Part shown: positions 41,607 through 46,855 of the stretch, piece by piece
How the letters are laid out: each line of letters starts with the position of its first letter
Position numbering within the stretch: the first letter of the stretch is position 1
Assembly (NCBI GenBank): GCA_022592445.1
Contig: JABYQR010000336.1
Location: forward strand, 1-46,855
Reading direction: 5' to 3'
Length of the DNA stretch: 46,855 nucleotides
DNA from: Cytidiella melzeri
Taxonomy: Eukaryota; Basidiomycota; Agaricomycetes; Polyporales; Irpicaceae
Notes under the pieces: generated by a model
What the model was told of the DNA's origin: nothing
What the model saw: the letters and a program-made list of their open reading frames with translations, nothing else
The model's database searches: none
Translations under genes and position numbers: made by a program

Positions 41607-42776
41607 GATATCATGACTGTCGACTTGATTACTCAGTTACCGGAGTCTGATGGCTTCAATGCTATCTGCGTAGTCGTAGACCGCCTGACTAAAAGGGCGC
41701 ACTTCTTCCCTATCGTAAACGAGTTCTCGGCAAAAGACCTTGCAGCTCTACTCTATGAGAGAGTCTGGACCCTTCACGGGTTACCTTTGCAAATCATTTC
41801 CGACCGAGGTCCACAATTCGCAGCAGATTTATTCCAGGAATGGTGTAAAATGCTAGGGATAGAATCTACAATGACTACTGCATATCATCCGCAGACTGAT
41901 GGTCAAACTGAACGAGTTAATCAAACGCTCGAACAGTACCTACGTTGTTACATTGATCAACTACATGACGACTGGGCTAGACTGCTCAGTTCGGCTGAGT
42001 TCGCATACAACAATGCAGCGCACGAGGGAACTAAGCACTCGCCTTTCTACCTCGAATACGGCAGACACCCTAGAGCTGGTCCAACGCTCACTAAGGACCT
42101 GAAAAGGTCTGACATGAATGACATCATGTGGAACCGCTTGCAAGCTCAAGAGCATGCTAAAGCAGCGTTACAACTTGCGGCTGAACGCATGAAATGGTTC
42201 TATGACAAGCACGTTCAGAAGGTTCCCTTCAACGAAGGCGATCAGGTCATGCTAGATCTGAGAGACTACCAAAAATCTGGACATAAGCTGTCAGCCAAGT
42301 ACTATGGCCCATTCAAGATTGCTGAAAAGCTCTCTCCGGTCACATTCAGACTGGAATGGCCCGAACGTTCACCAAGGATACACCCTGTATTCCATGCAAG
42401 CAAGTTGGTACCGTACAACGAACCTGAATTCGAAGGCCAAAAGCTGGAGATGCCTCCGCCAGATATCATCGACGGAGAAGAAGAATATGAAGTCGAGAAA
42501 ATTCTCAAGTCAAGACGTACAGGTCGTGCCAAAAAGCTTCAGTATTACATACGCTGGAAAGGCTACGGACCGAACGACGACACGTGGGAACCTGTAGAAA
42601 ACATCACGCACGCTCAAGAAGCGATCAAGAAATTCTACGACATCATCCCCGAGCTATACGCTCAGCTACAATTTACTGTGTATAAAGTTACGAACAACAC
42701 ACCAAGGATCATCCACGATCCAATGACGCAACCGAGGAGGGTACGGACTAGACTACCATCAGCCAATGAGGTGTGA
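41607..42776 (+). pseudogene. Gypsy Pol: integrase core and chromodomain
   Basis: In-phase continuation after the nonsense codon. Integrase catalytic residues are visible in MTVDLITQLPES (Asp), IISDRGPQFAADLF (Asp) and AYHPQTDGQTERVNQTLE (Glu). A GPY/F-type segment (KYYGPFKIAEKL, HPVFHASKLVPY) and a C-terminal chromodomain (EYEVEKILKSRR, YYIRWKGYGPNDDTWEP) follow. Chromodomains direct chromoviruses to heterochromatin. The frame ends at 42776, 146 bp before the 3' LTR. Confidence 0.93.
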
Positions 42777-42922
42777 ACCCTGTCAGGGGCGTCGGTAGAA
42801 GCCGCTAGAGTCACTCGGAATTGCTTAGGCACCCTCTTGACAATGGTGAAAAAGTGGACTCAATGACCAAGGTGTTCGTTCAAAACTCTTTGCACGGAGT
42901 TCAAAGCAAGAAGGGGGGGTAA

Positions 42923-43645
42923 TGTCACAGATTTTCAATGTTTCTACAAGACTTGCCTTGCCAGGCAACGGTATTATTGGGAATATTTAAGCGCTTGTCA
43001 AGCGCTTATCCAGCGCTTATCCGGCGTCTATTTAGGCGCTTATCCAGCGCTTATCTGGCGCTTATCAGGCGCCTATTCCGGCGCTTATTCTCAGTGCCTA
43101 TCAATTGATGCGCTGATGCGCCTCCTGTCTCTGATGCGCTGATGCACTCCTTTCCTTATCTGTGTATCACATGATAGAACTCTCTGGAACCTTGTGGAAC
43201 TTGCTGGAACTATGATGTCATAGCATAGAACATTCCATTAGATGATGTCATAGTTCTTAGAACCTTCTGGAAAAGTCTAGCCTTGTCTTAGAACAAGCTA
43301 GAACAAGTCTAGCCTTGGAGCTGGGTCATGGGGTCAGGTCATGGGGACAATTGCTATTGGTTGATTATTGAAGTGGCACCACTAGGGCATAGGGCATGCT
43401 TAGTAAGGTAGATTACTTCGCTTACTCATGTAGGTATTAGGGGTCTTAGGGTAGTACCTGGGGTCCTCCCCTTCATGTATATATAGAGGCACTCCTGAGG
43501 GCATATCCCCTCAGTCTTATCCACTCTGTTGATAAAGGACTATCTTGTACTCTCCAGTACTTCGCTCACCACACCTCTTACTCTTATATCTCTATCTCCC
43601 CTCAAGTTAACCACTTATCTGGTGAGTGTAACCCTTACTGTTACA
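42923..43645 (+). repeat. 3' LTR of the Gypsy element
   Basis: Near-identical to the 5' LTR; follows the polypurine tract directly. Confidence 0.93.
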
Positions 43646-44509
43646 CGGCCAGGCGAACCTCAGGTCTTAAAACTTCCAGTTCCTGGAGCGCTGTAGCCTT
43701 CGAAGATAGCATGTACGGCGGGCGGCATGTTAGAATTCGTGGGTGAAACAGAATGCGGGTCGAAGTGCTCGTCGGTTGTCGGTGTCAATCCAGAAAATAA
43801 TTCTTGGAAGTGTGTGAGGAATTTCTGTGAAAGGAATAAACTGTGAGAAAAACTCTTGCACAAGAGATTCTTCACAAAATTATCCCCAAATTCGACTTCA
43901 ACCGAACGATAAGCAATGGTGAAACAAATAGAGCGCGCGTAACTAATATGCGAATGTGCAGGAGACAAAATCTCCGTGAAACCAAAAGTAACAAAGTTCG
44001 ACATAAGCCTCTACTAAATTCTACAAAAACCGACAAATTGGGAATGCCAAGGGTGTTACTGTGTGTCGTACACAGCTCCCTTCTAGTCCCTGAGTCACGA
44101 GCTCAAGGTGACGCCTACTTTCCCTCCTTTCACCGCTTTTCACAGCCTCCCAATTGTCTAAGACAAAAGACCCTTTCGATCACCTCTGGACGCCACCTTA
44201 TTGGGCTTTGTCCGAGTAGGTGCGTGATTCTGATAGTGAATCACAAGCCAAGGACACTTATGAGGTGTAGGCTACCGATTGGATGTGACTGTGCGCGTGT
44301 TCCAGGGGTAAGAAAGCAGGGGCAATTCTGTAGAAAATAGTTATGGGAAAAATGGGCAAGGAGAGGTGAGGCTTAGTCTACTACAACTGGATCTTCTACT
44401 ACAAAGTGGCCTACGATGTGTAGAAAGAATGTTACTCACGAAGTAACAGTTGTGTAGTGTCGAGCTTGAGGATGGTTTCAGAGTAGAGGAGTGGTAAGAA
44501 GAGTTAGAA

Positions 44510-44525
44510 GCCGGGGCTCATAACC
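44510..44525 (-). promoter_or_regulatory. Half-tRNA-iMet primer-binding site next to family A LTR
   Basis: Minus strand GGTTATGAGCCCCGGC directly after the LTR end TTTCAAACA. Same core as after the Copia 5' LTR at 20108, marking 44526-45047 as a minus-strand 5' LTR and 44525 leftwards as its internal region. Confidence 0.7.
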
Positions 44526-45047
44526 TGTTTGAAAGTTACGAGTGTAGGGGATGACTAGGAGAGTCAACTAACTCTGGGAGTAAGTGTCTTGTTATTTCTC
44601 TGCTCTCTAGGAGCGTATATATACATGTCTGTAACTAGATTACTAATGCTACAGTAATGTCATATGAGTAAGGATTGGTAAGGATTGGTAATCCTATGAG
44701 TAATGATTGGTAATGCACAGTCCTGCTTGCTAATACTACTGAATAGAGAATTTAAGCAATGACTGAGCATCCTACATAACTGAATGGTGCTGACTGAGCC
44801 TTTAGTAAGCTCAATACATTTGGTATATGAAATATGAGTCATGCAGAAGCCTCATGGTACTTCTGCTATTCAGTCATGGAAACTACTGGAACAAGATGCC
44901 ATATGGTGCAAGTATTGCATCATGTGTGACCATAAGGATGGTGGAATCACATGCTATGTACTATCTGATCTTATCTATCTACATATCTAATCTACATTGT
45001 CCATAGATCTGATGTCCGATAATCAGCGATACAATCTCGATTTGACA
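44526..45047 (-). mobile_element. LTR (family A), 5' LTR of a minus-strand element
   Basis: 522 bp, minus strand TGTCAAATCGAG..TTTCAAACA, nearly identical to 37173-37695 in inverted orientation. The TATATATA box and primer-binding site set its direction. On its outer side it abuts a Copia gag on the plus strand, cutting off the Gag N-terminus. The apparent start codon ATGTCCGATAATCAG at 45012 lies inside the LTR and is spurious. Confidence 0.82.
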
Positions 45048-46855
45048 CTGATGTTCATTGATGGTTGGGACATTGTCACCGGAGCTAGCACGGAACCAGG
45101 CTCTCCTGCTGATGCAGCAGTGATCGCTAAATGGAAGACGTTGAATATAAGAGCGGCTGGATACCTCTTGTCAAAGATTTCTTTCGATATTATCAAGTCC
45201 AAACTTGACGACAGTCAGATCACTGATGCAAAGTACATCTGGGACACCATGAAGAAAGAGTACGAAAAGTCCAACGTACTCGAGAGCATGGTTGCGTTCA
45301 AGAAATTGAACAACCTGGTCTTTGATGAAAATCAAGAAATACGTCCTCAGATCGAAAAGTATCAGACCATGATCAAAGATGTCGCTACTGCTGGTCTCAC
45401 TCTTGACAACAAAATGAAGGCTTTCCTGTTGCTGGGAAAACTTCCTCCTTCATGTGATCTTGCTTTATCCACATACATCAGCACTATCGATAACCTGAAG
45501 AACTTGACCTTGAGTAACATCATTCCTAAGATTGAAGCCGAGGAAACTAGGCATCTTTCTAACAAAGTAGGCACCTCTGCTTCAAGGATAACTCAAGTCA
45601 AGCGATTCAATAAAGGTTCAAAGAGGTGTGACAGATGTGGCAAGATCAATCACTCTACCGAGGAACACTGGGACACTAAACCGTCCAATAACACACTCGG
45701 AAGAACAAGTCATCTGGAGCGCAGAACAATCAGCAGCAGAACAAGAAGAAACAGGACAACAAGAATGGGAAAAAGGATCAGAAGGGAAAAGGAAAAGCAC
45801 GAGTTGAAAGTGTTAACGTAGAAACTATGCCTGTATTCGAGACTGAGTCTTTCGAAATGATCACTGGTTCACTCTATTCCTCGCACAAGCGTGATACTGT
45901 CCAATGGCTTATTGACAGTGGTGCGAGTAGCCATATCACTAACCAATATTCTGACTTTGTACAATATTCCGCTGCAGTGAAACCCAGATTCTGTTCGGTT
46001 GCAGGAAGGAAAATGTCACTTCAGATATTGGGAAGGGGGACTGTGATTATTGACTCAACTCTCAAAAATGGTGTAGTAAGCCGTGCCACCCTTCAGAACG
46101 TTCTTTATATCCCAGACACAGTTACTCGATTCTTTGCACCTTGTAAGGCTTTGGCCAATGGCTATACAAGTCAAATCACAGCGAAAAGCTGGACTATACA
46201 ACACAAGGGCAAAGATTTCCTGTATGGAAACTGTGATGACGCAGGCATGTACAACATAAATGCGCGCATAGTAAAACGACAAGAGACAGTAGCAGCCATA
46301 AAGACCTCTGATAATTATCTGTTGTGGCATAATAGGCTAGGACATCCGTGGAAGCGCATTGTTGAGAATCTTCACAAAGGGACTAAGGGATTACCTGAGC
46401 GTATCTCTGTTCCGTTCTCAACTGCTCCATGCCACGGATGTGAACTTGGTCGAGGAAAGCAACTTCCAAAACCACCCTCTTTATCACGAGCCAAGGAGCC
46501 ACTAGAACTGGTTCACTCGGACTTAGTTGAATTTCCTTTGCTTTTGATTGATGGTTATAGGTATGCCATGACTCTCTTAGACGATGCTACTGGTATGGGG
46601 GAACAATGTTACCTCAAGCATAAAAACCAAGCATTATCCGAGTTTAAGAGATGGAAAACCTGGGCGGAAAACCAGACTGGTCAAAAGATGAAGAAGTTTC
46701 ACAGTGATAGGGGTACAGAGTTCTTGAATGATGAGTTCACTAAATACCTACATCAGTATGGTATAGAACATCAGACATCCACACCTTATTCACATCAGCA
46801 GAATGGTAGAGCAGAACGATGGCAGCAGACAATTGTTTATAAAGCAGAAGCCATA
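45048..46855 (+). pseudogene. Ty1/Copia gag-pol, N-terminus cut by an LTR, continues past the window
   Basis: Gag starts abruptly within LMFIDGWDIVTGAS at the LTR border; the usual ~40 N-terminal residues are missing. Gag motifs follow: IWDTMKKEYEK, LLGKLPPSCD and a variant zinc knuckle CDRCGKINHSTEEHW with His in place of the last Cys. A 1 bp shift near 45690-45705 moves the reading frame; afterwards the frame is open to 46855: basic tail (KKKQDNKNGKKD), protease WLIDSGASSHI, integrase finger (HNRLGHPWKR, CHGCELG) and catalytic motifs HSDLVEF, FHSDRGTEFLNDEF and HQQNGRAERW. It is a different Copia lineage from the element at 19.8 kb. RT and the 3' LTR lie outside the window. Confidence 0.9.

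Larger units (their letters stand above)
38529..43645 (+). mobile_element. Ty3/Gypsy chromovirus, recently inserted, internally deleted, TSD CGGC
   Basis: LTRs 38529-39253 (725 bp) and 42923-43645 (723 bp), TGTCACAG..TGTTACA, differing by about three substitutions and two 1 bp deletions. CGGC flanks both sides (38525-38528, 43646-43649). A purine tract (AAGAAGGGGGGGTAA) precedes the 3' LTR. It encodes Gag, the end of RT plus RNase H, and integrase with chromodomain; the protease and RT core are missing. Inserted in the Gag-like frame of a minus-strand element. Confidence 0.95.
36092..44525 (-). pseudogene. Gag-like reading frame of a non-autonomous LTR element, interrupted twice
   Basis: Minus-strand pieces 44525-43646, 38528-37696 and 37172-36092 rejoin when the Gypsy (38529-43645) and the inverted LTR (37173-37695) are removed. 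The join MDAMSFIT to PNFSFGHGSAFIHFLYNYAC is in frame and reads naturally. Further features: NTIPNHQWHTKAREARRAN, EAVNRIINNICTSVHADM, an Arg/Gln-rich basic stretch, SPYCFKWDKLTGTALQNAQD, FCRMAHLWLVWEHPDHDGFI, and a Pro/Thr-rich tail ending just before the purine tract at the family B LTR. No protease, RT, integrase or zinc knuckle. Stops fit TGG or CGA decay (for example after RRAN and after ARLEQL). I do not recognise the family; Gag-only non-autonomous element is inference. Total internal length without insertions is about 2.8 kb. Confidence 0.5.

Noticed and set aside
2028..42776. TGA recoded as arginine
   Set aside because: Other sense and stop usage is normal, many TGA codons coincide with CpG sites, and unrelated stops (TAG, TAA) occur too; methylation decay is simpler.
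44526..45047. Reading this LTR as the 5' LTR of the Copia element to its right (start ATGTCCGATAATCAG at 45012)
   Set aside because: The TATA box and the adjacent primer-binding site show it points left, and the homology with 37173-37695 includes the supposed start codon, so that codon belongs to the LTR.

Overview
This window looks like a transposon nest from a filamentous basidiomycete, probably an Agaricomycete. The evidence is the short 45-70 nt GT..AG introns, Plavaka- and tnp2-type transposases with their usual partner genes, a chromodomain Ty3/Gypsy element, several Ty1/Copia elements, and coding sequences decayed mainly by C-to-T/G-to-A nonsense changes. Ordinary host sequence is visible only at the left edge: a three-exon nuclear gene for a mitochondrial protein (1-971, minus, cut by the window edge) and perhaps a stub of an exonuclease gene near 1225-1284.

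Left block (about 1.35-16.4 kb). After a solo LTR (1355-1582) and a 130 bp mini-LTR (1679-1808) comes a two-gene Tc1/mariner-like element with terminal inverted repeats of about 130 bp (about 1840-8105). Its transposase is split by a non-autonomous repeat that I call R. R occurs three times (2245-5080 and 14031-15829 plus; 8314-11843 inverted). Each copy carries a ~163 bp minisatellite, grown to about 13 units in copy 2. Copy 1 contains a solo LTR and a CACTA-like MITE. A hAT transposase remnant carries an LTR that in turn carries a TA-flanked MITE with near-perfect 29 bp TIRs. A 410 bp Tc1 deletion derivative (16021-16430) keeps only a helix-turn-helix.

Middle block (about 16.4-35.4 kb). Two DNA transposons lie side by side. 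Each has a transposase on the minus strand and a multi-exon accessory gene running the other way from a shared upstream region: tnp2-like transposase (17147-25322) with accessory gene (25984-29417), and Plavaka transposase (29994-33273) with a DUF6532-like gene (33427-35397). A full Copia element (19817-24579, TSD AGAAA) interrupts the tnp2 gene. A deleted Copia (26826-29049, TSD ATATG), itself holding a solo LTR (26984-27699), interrupts the first accessory gene. A mini-LTR (32929-33058) interrupts Plavaka.

Right block (about 35.4-46.9 kb). This is a chimeric minus-strand LTR element with a Gag-like reading frame and different LTR families at its two ends. It is interrupted by an inverted LTR and by a young chromodomain Gypsy (38529-43645) that has lost the protease and the reverse transcriptase core. 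A Copia gag-pol, truncated at its N-terminus and open to the window end, closes the region.

Most element genes are broken by premature TGA/TAG/TAA codons where related proteins have Arg (CGA), Trp (TGG) or Gln (CAA). This fits cytosine-methylation or RIP-like decay. No rRNA, tRNA or CRISPR feature was seen.
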